NCBI RefSeq assembly: GCF_009739515.1
Contig: NZ_CP046535.1
Coordinates: 1 to 64,000 of the forward strand
Origin: Sphingomonas profundi
Lineage (GTDB): Bacteria > Pseudomonadota > Alphaproteobacteria > Sphingomonadales > Sphingomonadaceae
Direction of reading: 5' to 3'
DNA length: 64,000 nt
The position numbers were made by a program, and so were the translations under genes. Positions 43,721 through 52,529 of this stretch are shown here, in pieces. Each line of letters starts with the position of its first letter. Within the stretch, counting starts at the first letter, position 1. The notes beneath the pieces were generated by a model that had not been told where the DNA came from, ran no database searches, and was given only the letters and a program-made list of their open reading frames with translations.

Positions 43721-44221
43721 ATGGCCAAAGCCGGGAAAGCAGAGCCGCTCGATCTGGGCGACGTCGACAGGTCGGTCGCTTACTATCTCAGCATCGCGGA
43801 CGGCCTGTGCCTGCAGACGTTCCTGACTATGGTGGGCGGCCGCGCGCGCAACGCCCGCTACATCATCCTGTCGCTGATCCGGCAGAATCCCGGCGTCACG
43901 CAGGTGGAACTCGGCAGCACCAACTTCCGCGACAAGTCATCCATGTCGCCGATCATCGCCGGGTTCGTGGCCGACGGGATCGTGCGGCGCGAGCGGATCA
44001 GCCGGGCCGGTCGCCCCGCCATGGCCCTGTTCCTGACCGGCAAGGGCGAGGCGCTGCTCGGGGAATTGCAGCCGATCGCCGAGGATCATATCGCCCGGAT
44101 GATCGGCATCATGGGCGAGAGCGATCACGCGTCGCTGATCGCGCTGCTTCGCAAGCTCTCGCTGGGGCTGGCCGATCTGACGGACGAACTCGCCCGTGGC
44201 CGGGCCGCCGCCTCACAATGA
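43721..44221 (+). CDS. MarR family transcriptional regulator
   Basis: A 166-residue winged-helix regulator: ARYIILSLIRQNPGVTQVELGSTNFRDKSSMSPIIAGFVADGIVRRERISRAGRPAMALFLTGKGEAL covers the MarR DNA-binding domain with its basic wing (residues about 45-112). MarR proteins often respond to aromatic acids. The gene is divergent from the NtaA-like monooxygenase, and the palindrome at 43632-43649 lies between them, so repression of that gene with autoregulation is likely. Confidence 0.83.
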   Translation: MAKAGKAEPLDLGDVDRSVAYYLSIADGLCLQTFLTMVGGRARNARYIILSLIRQNPGVTQVELGSTNFRDKSSMSPIIAGFVADGIVRRERISRAGRPAMALFLTGKGEALLGELQPIAEDHIARMIGIMGESDHASLIALLRKLSLGLADLTDELARGRAAASQ

Positions 44222-44279
44222 GCGGACGGCGGTATCTTCAGGGCGGATCGGCCGATCGGATCGGTATCCGCCAGCGCGT

Positions 44280-45398
44280 TCAGTCCACGCCTTCCAGTCG
44301 CGGGCCGACATAGCCGGTCTGGCCCGCCTCGGCGCCCAGCGTCAGGATCGGGCCGTCCATCTTCTCCTGCCAGATCAGCGATTCCATGCCGATCTGGAAC
44401 GGGTGATCCTGGATGGTCAGCACCGTCGATCCCTCCTCGCCCGCGCCATGGGCGTGCTCCGACCATGCCGGTGCCGACAGCATCAGGTCGCCCGCGCGCC
44501 AATCGTAGCGCTGGCCATCGACGATGCTCATCCCGCTGCCCCGGAAATGATAGTTGCAGGCGGTCGACGTATGCTTGTGCCCACGCGCCGGGGGCAGGCG
44601 CTCCACGCCCGGCGCCCATGACGCCAGGGTCGCGAAGAAGCTGTGCGTGGTGCCGTTCCGACGGCCGGTCGCCGGATTGTACAGCAGCATGATCGTGCGC
44701 TTGCCGTCGCCCTCGACCGTGGTCAGGTAAGGCTCGGTCTCGGCGAACGGCCAGACCAGCGCCTTGTTCTCGACCACCTCGATGTCGGTCAGGAACTCGT
44801 AGCCACGGAAGCGCGCGCCGTCTTCCAGGATCGCGTGGTCGGGCGCGGTGGAACGCCTGAACCGCACCTCGCCAGACACGCCGTTCACGCTGGTGAACGG
44901 GGGCCGCGATTCGGCTGCGTCGGAATAATGGATGCCCAGCTTCTCCAGCACGGGGACGTTCGAGTAGCTGAGCCAGGCCATGACGTCGTCGCCATCGTTG
45001 CGGTACTGGCGGCGGATCATCGTCGGGCACGTCCAGACGCTCCACCGCGCGATCGGCAGCTTCTGTTCGCCGATCAGCGCGTGGCCGGTGCCGCCGATCG
45101 CGAACTCGACGCGGTTGGCGTTGTCGCGTGGCAGGACGACGCTCTCGCCAGGACGCAGCACGTTGATCGAGATGCCGAGGCCCGGCGCCACGCCGAGGCC
45201 GGGCTCGGTCGCCTGCGGATGGATGATGTCGGCGGCGCGCCGCCCGCCCGCCGGAACCGCCAGGCAGGACAGGCGGGCGATCTCCTCCTCGATCCGCTCG
45301 CGCGGGATCAGCAGCGGCTTCCAGCTCCTTGGCTCCTCGGGCCGGGGCAGGCCGCTCGCATCCCGGAATGTCGCCTCTTGGCTTGCGTCGCCCATCAT
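44280..45398 (-). CDS. Gentisate 1,2-dioxygenase-like bicupin (metal site in the C-terminal cupin)
   Basis: A 372-residue bicupin with the length of gentisate/salicylate 1,2-dioxygenases. The C-terminal cupin has the metal triad H274, H276 and H315 (GHKHTSTACNYHF, then SEHAHG), with the 39-residue spacing of the known enzymes. In the N-terminal cupin the equivalent places are P90, D92 and Q131, so that site is lost. Characterised relatives keep the N-terminal site. Probable role: oxygen-dependent ring cleavage of a gentisate-like acid. ATG 45395 is an alternative start. A paralogue is at 51423. Confidence 0.72.
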   Translation of the reverse strand: MMGDASQEATFRDASGLPRPEEPRSWKPLLIPRERIEEEIARLSCLAVPAGGRRAADIIHPQATEPGLGVAPGLGISINVLRPGESVVLPRDNANRVEFAIGGTGHALIGEQKLPIARWSVWTCPTMIRRQYRNDGDDVMAWLSYSNVPVLEKLGIHYSDAAESRPPFTSVNGVSGEVRFRRSTAPDHAILEDGARFRGYEFLTDIEVVENKALVWPFAETEPYLTTVEGDGKRTIMLLYNPATGRRNGTTHSFFATLASWAPGVERLPPARGHKHTSTACNYHFRGSGMSIVDGQRYDWRAGDLMLSAPAWSEHAHGAGEEGSTVLTIQDHPFQIGMESLIWQEKMDGPILTLGAEAGQTGYVGPRLEGVD

Positions 45399-45632
45399 CC
45401 TGTCCCGTCCATGCCTGTCCGTCCGCCACCCGCGCCGGCGAACTTAGATACTCCCGTGAATGTAAGTGAGGCGCCCGGCGTGGTCAAGCAGGCGTTCGTG
45501 CAGGTCCGCCGGGAGGAGGGGCGGTGGCCGGCTTGCCCGACGTCGCGCCTCAAGCCGCGTGCTTGTGCTCGGCCAGCCGGCGCTTCGGAGATAGATCGAC
45601 GCTGCGACCTACCGCTCCCTCGTCGCGACAGG

Positions 45633-45690
45633 TCCAATCGGAAGAAGATTTGCTGTCGTCGCCGGGCAGGATGATCTTTCCCGATTGGAA
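45633..45690. promoter_or_regulatory. Inverted repeat containing a TTCC-N5-GGAA box
   Basis: TCCAATCGGAA (45633-45643) and TTCCCGATTGGAA (45678-45690) are inverted copies of one sequence, 45 bases apart. The second copy fits TTCC-N5-GGAA exactly and the first nearly. They sit in the 414-base divergent region between the cupin gene (start 45398) and the flavin reductase gene (start 45813). That region holds no gene. A direct repeat of GATATCGG at about 45764-45783 lies nearer the flavin reductase start. Confidence 0.5.
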
Positions 45691-45812
45691 CAGGGTTTTC
45701 ACGCGATCCGACATGCGCGTCATTTTCGAAGTGTCGATCGTCCGTCTATGCTGGGCGGGCACGATATCGGTGCGATATCGGCAGGGTTACTTTCGGGCAC
45801 GGAGACAAGCGG

Positions 45813-46433
45813 GTGCGTGACGACGATCATTTCTACGAGCCGCATCTGGGGCATGGAATGGCGCACGATCCGATGCCCGCCATGATCGCGCCACGCCCGA
45901 TCGGCTGGGTCTCGACCCGGTCGGCGGATGGTGTCCGCAATCTGGCGCCGTTCAGTTTCTTCAACATGTTCAACTACAAGCCGCCCCTGATCGGATTCTG
46001 TTCGAACGGCGAGAAGGACAGCGTCCTCAACGCGCGGGAAACGGGCGTGTTCGCGTGGAACCTCGCCACGCGGCAACTTGCCCACGCGATGAACATGTCC
46101 TCCTCGGTCGTCCCGCGGGACGTCGACGAGTTCGAGCTGGCCGGCCTCACGCCCGCGCCGTGCCGCATCGTCGACGCGCCGCGCGTCGCCGAGAGCCCGG
46201 TCTGCCTGGAATGTCGCGTCACCCAGATCATCAAGCTCGTCGACGAGAATGGCGGACCGACGATCTCGAACCTTGTGATGGGGCAGGTGGTCGGCATCCA
46301 CATCGCGCGCGACCTGATCGTCGACGGCGTGTACCAGACGACCAAGGCCGTTCCGATCACGCGCGGTGGCGGCACCGGCACCTATTTCGAGATCACTGGG
46401 GATGCCGCGTTCGAGATGCCGCGCCCGGCCTGA
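45813..46433 (+). CDS. Flavin reductase family protein (FMN-binding split barrel)
   Basis: A 206-residue protein of the DIM6/NtaB group: MIAPRPIGWVSTRSADGVRNLAPFSFFNMFNYKPPLIGF is the conserved FMN-binding part (residues about 24-62), and ECRVTQIIKL is followed by the C-terminal strands. It would reduce FMN with NAD(P)H for the two-component monooxygenases in the window. GTG 45813 is the start, preceded by a GGAGAC sequence. It stands alone on its strand and is divergent from the cupin gene. Confidence 0.8.
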   Translation: MRDDDHFYEPHLGHGMAHDPMPAMIAPRPIGWVSTRSADGVRNLAPFSFFNMFNYKPPLIGFCSNGEKDSVLNARETGVFAWNLATRQLAHAMNMSSSVVPRDVDEFELAGLTPAPCRIVDAPRVAESPVCLECRVTQIIKLVDENGGPTISNLVMGQVVGIHIARDLIVDGVYQTTKAVPITRGGGTGTYFEITGDAAFEMPRPA

Positions 46434-46502
46434 TCCACGGCGGCGACGCCCGCGAGACCCGGGCGGCGCGTGTCGCCGCCCCGATCGCGCGGGCGTCAGG
46501 CG

Positions 46503-48077
46503 TCAGGCGTAGTAGCGGTCGAGCACCGCGAACCGTCCGGTCCGGCCCGGCGGCGTCGCAAGGGGCTTGTGCCGCATCTGCATGGCCGGCCCCGCCGCGC
46601 CCTCGAACTGCGGCCAGGATGGCAGGCCGTCGCCGTTCGGATCGGCATCCCGCGCGAAGTTGATCCAGTAGCGCGCGACGATGTCGCCAAGCGCCCGGTC
46701 CGCGTCGGTCCAGTTCCAGCCATAGGCGTCGAACGTGCCGAACAGATGCGGCATCTCGGCCCCATGCACCGCGCCGAGCCGCCGCTCGATATAGCGGCCC
46801 TCGGGGATCGGCTGCGGCTGCGCCCATTCATAATAATAGACGGGAGCGGTGCCGTGATCGTGCGCCAGCCTGGCCCATGTCCAGTTCTGCCAGCCGAACA
46901 CCCGATCGGCGATGAGATCGCCGCTGGCGATCGCGGCGGATGCGTCGTCCGAAGCGGAATAGGCCTGCAGCGCCGCGTCGCCATTCTCGCCCATGTCGGC
47001 GGCCACATAGCCGCGGAAGGCGGACAGGTCGTTGATCGACGGCAGGCCGCTGGCATCGTCCAGCGCCGATCCGGTCAGCAACGGCACGTCATTGTGGCGA
47101 CCGGCGGCGATGATCGCGCCGGGCGTGTCGGGCAGGGCATGGCCATCGACGATCGGGTACATCGTATCGGCTGCGCCTTCGCCCAGCGCGCCGCCCAGAG
47201 CCTCCATCACCCACGGCCCCGGCTCGTTCGGGATCGGCGCAGACAGGATCGCCTCCACCGGCAGGGCGCGCAGGGCTGCGAGATCCGTTACGCCGAGCGC
47301 GTCGCTGACCTGCATGCCACGCCGTTCGGCCGCTTCCAGCGTCAGCAGGCGATCGAACAGGCCGCTGCTTGCCGTCGCGCGGGGGCCGAGAAAGCCGCCG
47401 CTGCTGGCGATCACGCGGTGGAACAGCCCCTTCGACAGCGGCGAGGCCATGTGCAGCGAGCAGCTGGCGGAGCCCGCCGACAGGCCGACGATCGTCACGT
47501 TGCCGGCATCCCCGCCGAAGGCCGCGATATTGTCCCGCACCCATTGCAGCGCGGCGACCTGATCCATGAAGCCGTAATTGCCCGACGCGCCGTGCGCGCT
47601 CTCAGCCGACAGCCAGGGATGCGCGAGGAAGCCGAAGCGGCCGAGCCGGTAGTTGACGGTGACGACCACCGCGCCGCGCGCGGCCAGCCGCGCACCGTCG
47701 AACACATGTCCGCCGCCCGGCCCCGCCGTGCCTGCCGACGATCCGAAGATGAAGGCGCCCAGGTGGAACCACACCATCACCGGCCGCTTCTCGCCGGCGT
47801 CCGCCGCGTCGGTCCAGACGTTCAGCGTCAGGCAGTCCTCGCTCTGCGGCGGGGTGCCGGGATGGTAGAGCGAATTGTCGGCCGGCAGCGGCTGATGCGC
47901 GACGCCGGAGAAGCTGTCCGCCGTGAAGGTGCCGCTCCACGACGCCGCCGGCTGCGGCGGCTTCCAGCGCAACGGGCCGACCGGCGGCGCGGCATAGGGT
48001 ATGCCGAGGAAGGCGGTTCCGGTCTCCGTCGTCACGCCGGCGATCTCACCCTGGGCGACGATGGTGCGCTCGATCAT
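46503..48077 (-). CDS. Type B carboxylesterase
   Basis: A 524-residue esterase/lipase. EDCLTLNVWTD and NVTIVGLSAGSASCSLHMASPL are the two signatures of type B carboxylesterases; the Ser of GLSAG is the nucleophile, and the His is expected in GAVHGAEMPHLFG. No export signal is seen. It probably cleaves an ester or lactone in the substrate. It follows the LLM gene at 48151 with a perfect GC-rich hairpin in the 73-base gap, and has a GAAGGAGAGG ribosome site. Confidence 0.87.
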   Translation of the reverse strand: MIERTIVAQGEIAGVTTETGTAFLGIPYAAPPVGPLRWKPPQPAASWSGTFTADSFSGVAHQPLPADNSLYHPGTPPQSEDCLTLNVWTDAADAGEKRPVMVWFHLGAFIFGSSAGTAGPGGGHVFDGARLAARGAVVVTVNYRLGRFGFLAHPWLSAESAHGASGNYGFMDQVAALQWVRDNIAAFGGDAGNVTIVGLSAGSASCSLHMASPLSKGLFHRVIASSGGFLGPRATASSGLFDRLLTLEAAERRGMQVSDALGVTDLAALRALPVEAILSAPIPNEPGPWVMEALGGALGEGAADTMYPIVDGHALPDTPGAIIAAGRHNDVPLLTGSALDDASGLPSINDLSAFRGYVAADMGENGDAALQAYSASDDASAAIASGDLIADRVFGWQNWTWARLAHDHGTAPVYYYEWAQPQPIPEGRYIERRLGAVHGAEMPHLFGTFDAYGWNWTDADRALGDIVARYWINFARDADPNGDGLPSWPQFEGAAGPAMQMRHKPLATPPGRTGRFAVLDRYYA

Positions 48078-48089
48078 GGCCTCTCCTTC

Positions 48090-48110
48090 GGCCCGGTCGT
48101 TTGCCGGGCC
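48090..48110 (-). terminator. Perfect 7-bp hairpin before the carboxylesterase gene
   Basis: GGCCCGG (48090-48096) and CCGGGCC (48104-48110) with a 7-base loop. It lies between the LLM gene and the carboxylesterase start, so it could partly terminate transcription or shape the esterase leader. No T-tract. Confidence 0.4.
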
Positions 48111-48150
48111 TGCTCAAACCAAAGAAGCGGGTTCCGCGACGGCTCCGGCC

Positions 48151-49293
48151 TCAGGCCGGCATCCGCCGCAGTCCGTCCTGCACCAGCAACGGCAGCGTCC
48201 GGTCCACGAAGCGGCGGATGCCGTCCTCGAAGCCGACCCAGCCGAGCAGCACGCCGTCGATACCGGCCGACGAGAGCAGCTTCAGCCGCTCGGCGATCCG
48301 GTCGGCGGTGCCGACCAGCTCGAACCCGCCGTTGCCCGCCTTGAAGCGGAAGCGGAGGTCTTCCATCACGTTTTTCGGCATGAGCTGGGTGTGCATGCCC
48401 TGCAGCTCCATCCAGCCGTCCAGCGCGCGATCGTCGCCATGTTCGACGGCGTAATAATGGAGATAGTCGCGCGCTTCCTGCTCGGTCTCGCCCTGCACCA
48501 CGTAGGCGAAGGTCCACACCTGCAGGTCGCGGCCATAGTCCTCGCGCGCGGTGCGGCGGTAGAGGTCGACCTCGGCGCGGATCTGCTCGGGATCCTCCGA
48601 CTTCACGATCACGAACGCCATGTCCGCATATTTGGCCGCGAAATGCCGCCCGCGTTCGGAGCCGCCGGCGTTCATGATCGGCGGGAACGGCTTCTGCATC
48701 GGCTTCGGCAAGCTGATGCCGCGCTTGATCGAATAGTAAGCGCCATCGAAATCGAACGCCTCATCCTCGGTCCACAGGCGGCGCAGGATGTCGATCCACT
48801 CGGCGGCCTGGTCGTAGCGATCGTGATGATCGCGCATGGCCGCGCCGAACATGTCGAGTTCCGGCTTGTTCCAGCCGGCGACCACGTTCAGGCCGAAGCG
48901 CCCGCCCGAGATCAGGTCGATCGTCGCGCACTGCTTGGCGGCGACAAGAGGGTGCACCGTAGGCACGTGCGATGTGGTGAACACGCCGCTGCGGCTCGTC
49001 ACCTGCGTCGTCGCCGCCGCCCAGGTGTAGCAATCCATGGCGAGCCCCGATCGGTGCCCGGGCTGCTCCTCGATGAAGCCGCGCCAGCGCGCGTAGGGCA
49101 CGTTGGCTTCGAACCCGGCCTCGTCGGCGATCCGGGAGGTGGCGACCGATTCCGGCCAGCGCGCGTTCGGCGCCTCGGGCACGCTCGTCATGCTGATCCC
49201 GATGCCGTTCAGGCCGAACAGGCCCAGCTTCAACCTGTTGTCGTTGAAGAGTGGGTTGGTCTCCGCCCTGGGATCGTCCTTCCAGCTTTTCAT
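48151..49293 (-). CDS. LLM class flavin-dependent monooxygenase (RutA/SfnG-like, second copy)
   Basis: A 380-residue protein paralogous to the one at 34673: TSHVPTVHPLVAAKQCATIDLISGGRFGLNVVAGWNKPELDMFGAAM and SLPKPMQKPFPPIMNAGGSERGR are nearly shared. ATG 49293 follows GAGAGGA; a longer frame upstream has no similarity. It would use FMNH2 and O2 on an unknown substrate. It is divergent from the FAH-cupin operon, with two identical 14-bp repeats in the intergenic region. Confidence 0.84.
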   Translation of the reverse strand: MKSWKDDPRAETNPLFNDNRLKLGLFGLNGIGISMTSVPEAPNARWPESVATSRIADEAGFEANVPYARWRGFIEEQPGHRSGLAMDCYTWAAATTQVTSRSGVFTTSHVPTVHPLVAAKQCATIDLISGGRFGLNVVAGWNKPELDMFGAAMRDHHDRYDQAAEWIDILRRLWTEDEAFDFDGAYYSIKRGISLPKPMQKPFPPIMNAGGSERGRHFAAKYADMAFVIVKSEDPEQIRAEVDLYRRTAREDYGRDLQVWTFAYVVQGETEQEARDYLHYYAVEHGDDRALDGWMELQGMHTQLMPKNVMEDLRFRFKAGNGGFELVGTADRIAERLKLLSSAGIDGVLLGWVGFEDGIRRFVDRTLPLLVQDGLRRMPA

Positions 49294-49373
49294 CCGGTCC
49301 TCTCGCATTATCGTAGCGGCGACAGTGCAGCAGGGAGCGGGCGGCAAGCAACGCATGCGAGGCAGAACTGGTA

Positions 49374-49454
49374 TTCCAGAACGGAAAGAATGACGTTCAA
49401 CGACGAAGCCGTGGAAACTGCCATACAGCTGAAGAGGGTGTTCCAGAACGGAAA
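49374..49454. promoter_or_regulatory. Two identical TTCC-N5-GGAA boxes
   Basis: TTCCAGAACGGAAA occurs at 49374-49387 and 49441-49454, 67 bases apart, between the LLM gene and the FAH gene. Each copy is a TTCC-N5-GGAA dyad with T-N11-A form, as expected for LysR sites. Confidence 0.55.
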
Positions 49455-49535
49455 CAGTGAATTGCGCCGAGCGACCTACATCCGGCGGTTCGGCCGGCAT
49501 ACAGGACCGAACAAAGGTACGGGGGTGAGGATCGT

Positions 49536-50393
49536 ATGCGCCTGGCAACATGCCGTCATGAGGGAAAGCGCTGGCTGGCGCGCGCCGAAGGGGATGAGCT
49601 CGTCCTCTTGCCCATCGAGCATGGCGACAGCCTGCGCGCCCTGCTCGCCGCCGATAGGCTGGACGCGCTGCGATCGTCGACAGGCGAACGGGTCGATCAT
49701 GCGCAGGTCGAGTTTCTCCCGCCCATCCACGATGCGGACAAGATCTTCTGCGTCGGCCTCAACTATCGCGGACATCTGACCGAGACGGGCACGCCGCTGC
49801 CGACGCACCCCTCGCTGTTCATGCGCTTCAACTCCAGCCAGGTGGGGCATGAGCAGCCGGTGATCGCGCCGTCGATATCCACCGAGTTCGACTATGAAGG
49901 CGAGCTCGCGGTAGTGATCGGCCGCACCGCGTGGCGGGTGCCGGCGGAACGGGCGATGGAGCATGTCGCCGGCTACAGCTGCTTCGCCGAAAACTCCGTG
50001 CGCGATTTCCAGATGCATTCGCGGCAGGCCACGCCCGGCAAGAACTTCCTCATGAGCGGCGCCTTCGGCCCCTGGCTGACCACCGCCGACGAGGTGCCCG
50101 ATCCCGCCGCGCTGCGGCTGACGAGCCGGCTGAACGGGGAGGTCGTGCAGGACGAGAGCGTATCCGCCCTCGTCTTCGACATCCCGGCGCTCATCGCCTA
50201 TATCAGCAGCTTCACCGTCCTGCTCCCCGGCGACGTGATCTCCACCGGCACGCCCGACGGTGTCGGCTTTCTCCGCGATCCGAAGGTCTGGCTGAAGCCC
50301 GGCGATCTGTTCGAGGTGGATATTCCCGGCGTCGGCCTGCTGCGCAATCGCGTCGCCGACGAGACCGGCATCGCCGGCGGGGTGGCCGCGTGA
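49536..50393 (+). CDS. FAH-family hydrolase (fumarylpyruvate/maleylpyruvate hydrolase-like)
   Basis: A 285-residue fumarylacetoacetate hydrolase-fold enzyme: KIFCVGLNYRGHLTETG, then STEFDYEGELAVVIGR with metal-binding acids, FAENSVRDFQMHSRQATPGKNF, and GDVISTGTPDGVGFLRDP near the end. In the gentisate pathway this family splits fumarylpyruvate or maleylpyruvate to pyruvate and a C4 diacid. It begins an operon with an OCD-like enzyme, a cupin and a CMD-like protein. The next start overlaps its stop codon. GAGG lies before ATG 49536. Confidence 0.83.
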   Translation: MRLATCRHEGKRWLARAEGDELVLLPIEHGDSLRALLAADRLDALRSSTGERVDHAQVEFLPPIHDADKIFCVGLNYRGHLTETGTPLPTHPSLFMRFNSSQVGHEQPVIAPSISTEFDYEGELAVVIGRTAWRVPAERAMEHVAGYSCFAENSVRDFQMHSRQATPGKNFLMSGAFGPWLTTADEVPDPAALRLTSRLNGEVVQDESVSALVFDIPALIAYISSFTVLLPGDVISTGTPDGVGFLRDPKVWLKPGDLFEVDIPGVGLLRNRVADETGIAGGVAA

Positions 50394-51397
50394 GCGGGGC
50401 CTCGCCGCCGCTGCTGTGGCTGACCGAGGCGCAGGTCGCCGCGCTGGTCGAGGTGAACGACGCGCTGGAGGCGCTGCGCGTGGGTCTGGCCGAGGAGGCG
50501 GACGGCGCCGCCAAGGCGATCGACAAGGCGCTCGGCACGTTCCCCGGTGGCGCGCTGCATGCGCTGGGCTCGATGATGCCGCGACGCGGCTACGGCGGCT
50601 ACAAGACCTGGGCGCACACCACCGGCGGCGCCACCGCCATCTTCTCGCTGTTCGATCTCGCCAACGGCCGCCTGCTCTCGGTGCTGGAGGCGGCGACGCT
50701 GGGGCAGATCCGCACCTCGGCGGTGTCCGGCCTCGGCGCGGACCTGCTGTCGTCGCCGGACGCCGACGAGGTCGCCCTGGTCGGCACCGGCGCGCAGGCG
50801 CTCACCCAGATCGCCGCGATCGCCGCCGTGCGGCCGCTGAAGCGCCTGCGCGTCTTCAGCCGCACGCCGGACAAGCGCGCCGCCTTCGTCGGGAAGGCGC
50901 GTGCGGCCTTCGGCTTCGAGGTGGCGGACTGCGGCACGCTGGAGGAGGCGGTCGCGGGCGCGCCGATCGTCACGCTCATCACCCGCACGGTCGAGCCGTT
51001 TCTCGAGGCGGACATGCTGGCGCCCGGCGCGCTCATCATCGCGGCAGGCGCGATCCTGCCCGCCAATGCCGAGTGCAAGCCCGACGTGCTGGCGCGTAGC
51101 GGCCGCTTCGTGGTCGACAGCATCGGCAACGCGCAATCCTCGTCTCGCGAACTGCGCGAGCATTTCGGCACCGATCCGGGCGCCTGGTCGCAGGTGCGCA
51201 CGCTCGGCACGGTGATCCGCGACGGCGCCGATGCGCCGGACGACACGCGGTTCACCTTCTTCAAGCCGACCGGCATGGGCCTGTCCGACCTGTCCGTCGC
51301 GATCATGGCCTATGAGCGCGCGCGCGACGCCGACATCGGGCTCGCCATCGATCAGCCGGTTCGGGCCGCGCCCAGGTGGCGCGCGGCCGGCGCCTAG
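50390..51397 (+). CDS. Ornithine cyclodeaminase/mu-crystallin family protein
   Basis: A 335-residue NAD(P)-binding protein: PRRGYGGYKTWAH, LEAATLGQIRTSAVSGLGADLLS, then the dinucleotide-binding VALVGTGAQALTQIAAIAAVRPL. The family includes ornithine cyclodeaminase, alanine dehydrogenase and ketimine reductases. Its place between a hydrolase and a ring-cleaving cupin suggests a role on an amino-substituted or imine intermediate, but this is not shown by the sequence. GTG 50390 overlaps the stop of the FAH gene. Confidence 0.8.
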   Translation: MSGASPPLLWLTEAQVAALVEVNDALEALRVGLAEEADGAAKAIDKALGTFPGGALHALGSMMPRRGYGGYKTWAHTTGGATAIFSLFDLANGRLLSVLEAATLGQIRTSAVSGLGADLLSSPDADEVALVGTGAQALTQIAAIAAVRPLKRLRVFSRTPDKRAAFVGKARAAFGFEVADCGTLEEAVAGAPIVTLITRTVEPFLEADMLAPGALIIAAGAILPANAECKPDVLARSGRFVVDSIGNAQSSSRELREHFGTDPGAWSQVRTLGTVIRDGADAPDDTRFTFFKPTGMGLSDLSVAIMAYERARDADIGLAIDQPVRAAPRWRAAGA

Positions 51398-51422
51398 CGA
51401 CAGATCAGCAGGAGCATCAGCC

Positions 51423-52529
51423 ATGGAAGCGCGAGCCCAATTCGTCGACGTCAGCGGCAAGGCACCCGAAGCGCCGGAGGTCTGGCCGTCGATCGTCATC
51501 ACCCGAGAGGAGATCGAGGCCGAGGTCGAGCGTCTCGCCAACGCGCCGAAACCGGCCAACGGCGTTCGCTCGACCAATCTCGTCCACCCGCTGGCCAAGG
51601 CGCCGGGCCTGGGTCTGGCGCCCGGCATCGACGCGCGCATCGAGGTGTTGAACCCCGGCGAGCACGCGCTGGTGCGCCGCGCGAACAGCAATGCCGTGGG
51701 CACCTGCATCCGCGGCACGGGACGTGCCCGGATCGGCGGCGCCACGATCGACTTCACCGCGCACGACGTGTGGAACGTGCCGTCGATGCACCCCGTCATC
51801 TACGAGAATGACGGCGACGACATCCAGGCGCGTCTGATCTTCTCGAACCAGCCGATGCTGGAGAAGCAACTCGTCCACTATGCCGAGCAGGCGACCGACG
51901 AGGACAGTTCGGAACGGTGGTTCGCCGCCGCCGAGGCCGCGATCCCGGACGGTCCGCGCGCCAAGGACAGCGCGCCCGTGGTGCCGATCGGCGGCGGCGC
52001 CTTCCTGATGCCCTACGAGCATCTGGTCGATCCGGACACCGTCACCAACGCGGCGCTGCACTGGCCGTGGGAGGTCGTCGAGCCGAGGCTGAAGGCGGTC
52101 CGTGCGATCGGCGACGGCTATACCGGCCGCCGGCTTTACATCCTCTACAATCCCGCGACCGAGCGGCGCAACGGCACCACTCACAGCTTCTTCGCGTCGA
52201 TCGCCTCCTACCCCGGCAACGTCGTCGATCGCCCCCACCGCCACAGTTCGGCGGCGATCAACTACTGGTTCGGCGGATCGGGCCGCAGCACCGTCGACGG
52301 GCAGAAGCTCACGTGGAAGGCGGGCGATCTGATGCTGTCGGCGCCGGGCTGGTCGGTGCACAATCACGCCTCCGGCCCTGACGGCTTCTACTCGCTCACC
52401 ATTCAGGATCACCCGCTGATGATCGCGCAGGAATCGCTGATCTGGCAGGAGACGATGAAGGATCCGATCAAGAATCTTGGAACGCAGATCGGCTTCCAGA
52501 CCAACATCGCCGATCTGGTCAACAGCTGA
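51423..52529 (+). CDS. Gentisate 1,2-dioxygenase-like bicupin (second copy)
   Basis: A 368-residue bicupin paralogous to the one at 44280. The C-terminal cupin keeps H272, H274 and H313 (RPHRHSSAAINYW, then SVHNH), again 39 residues apart, while the N-terminal cupin has R85, A87 and I126 at the matching places. So both copies share the shifted metal site. Predicted to open the ring of a gentisate-type acid. It follows AGGAG, and its stop overlaps the start of the CMD-like gene by one base. Confidence 0.72.
   Translation: MEARAQFVDVSGKAPEAPEVWPSIVITREEIEAEVERLANAPKPANGVRSTNLVHPLAKAPGLGLAPGIDARIEVLNPGEHALVRRANSNAVGTCIRGTGRARIGGATIDFTAHDVWNVPSMHPVIYENDGDDIQARLIFSNQPMLEKQLVHYAEQATDEDSSERWFAAAEAAIPDGPRAKDSAPVVPIGGGAFLMPYEHLVDPDTVTNAALHWPWEVVEPRLKAVRAIGDGYTGRRLYILYNPATERRNGTTHSFFASIASYPGNVVDRPHRHSSAAINYWFGGSGRSTVDGQKLTWKAGDLMLSAPGWSVHNHASGPDGFYSLTIQDHPLMIAQESLIWQETMKDPIKNLGTQIGFQTNIADLVNS

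Noticed and set aside
45764-45783. Direct repeat of GATATCGG before the flavin reductase gene as a separate operator.
   Set aside because: Too short to distinguish from chance. It is mentioned only with the neighbouring inverted repeat.
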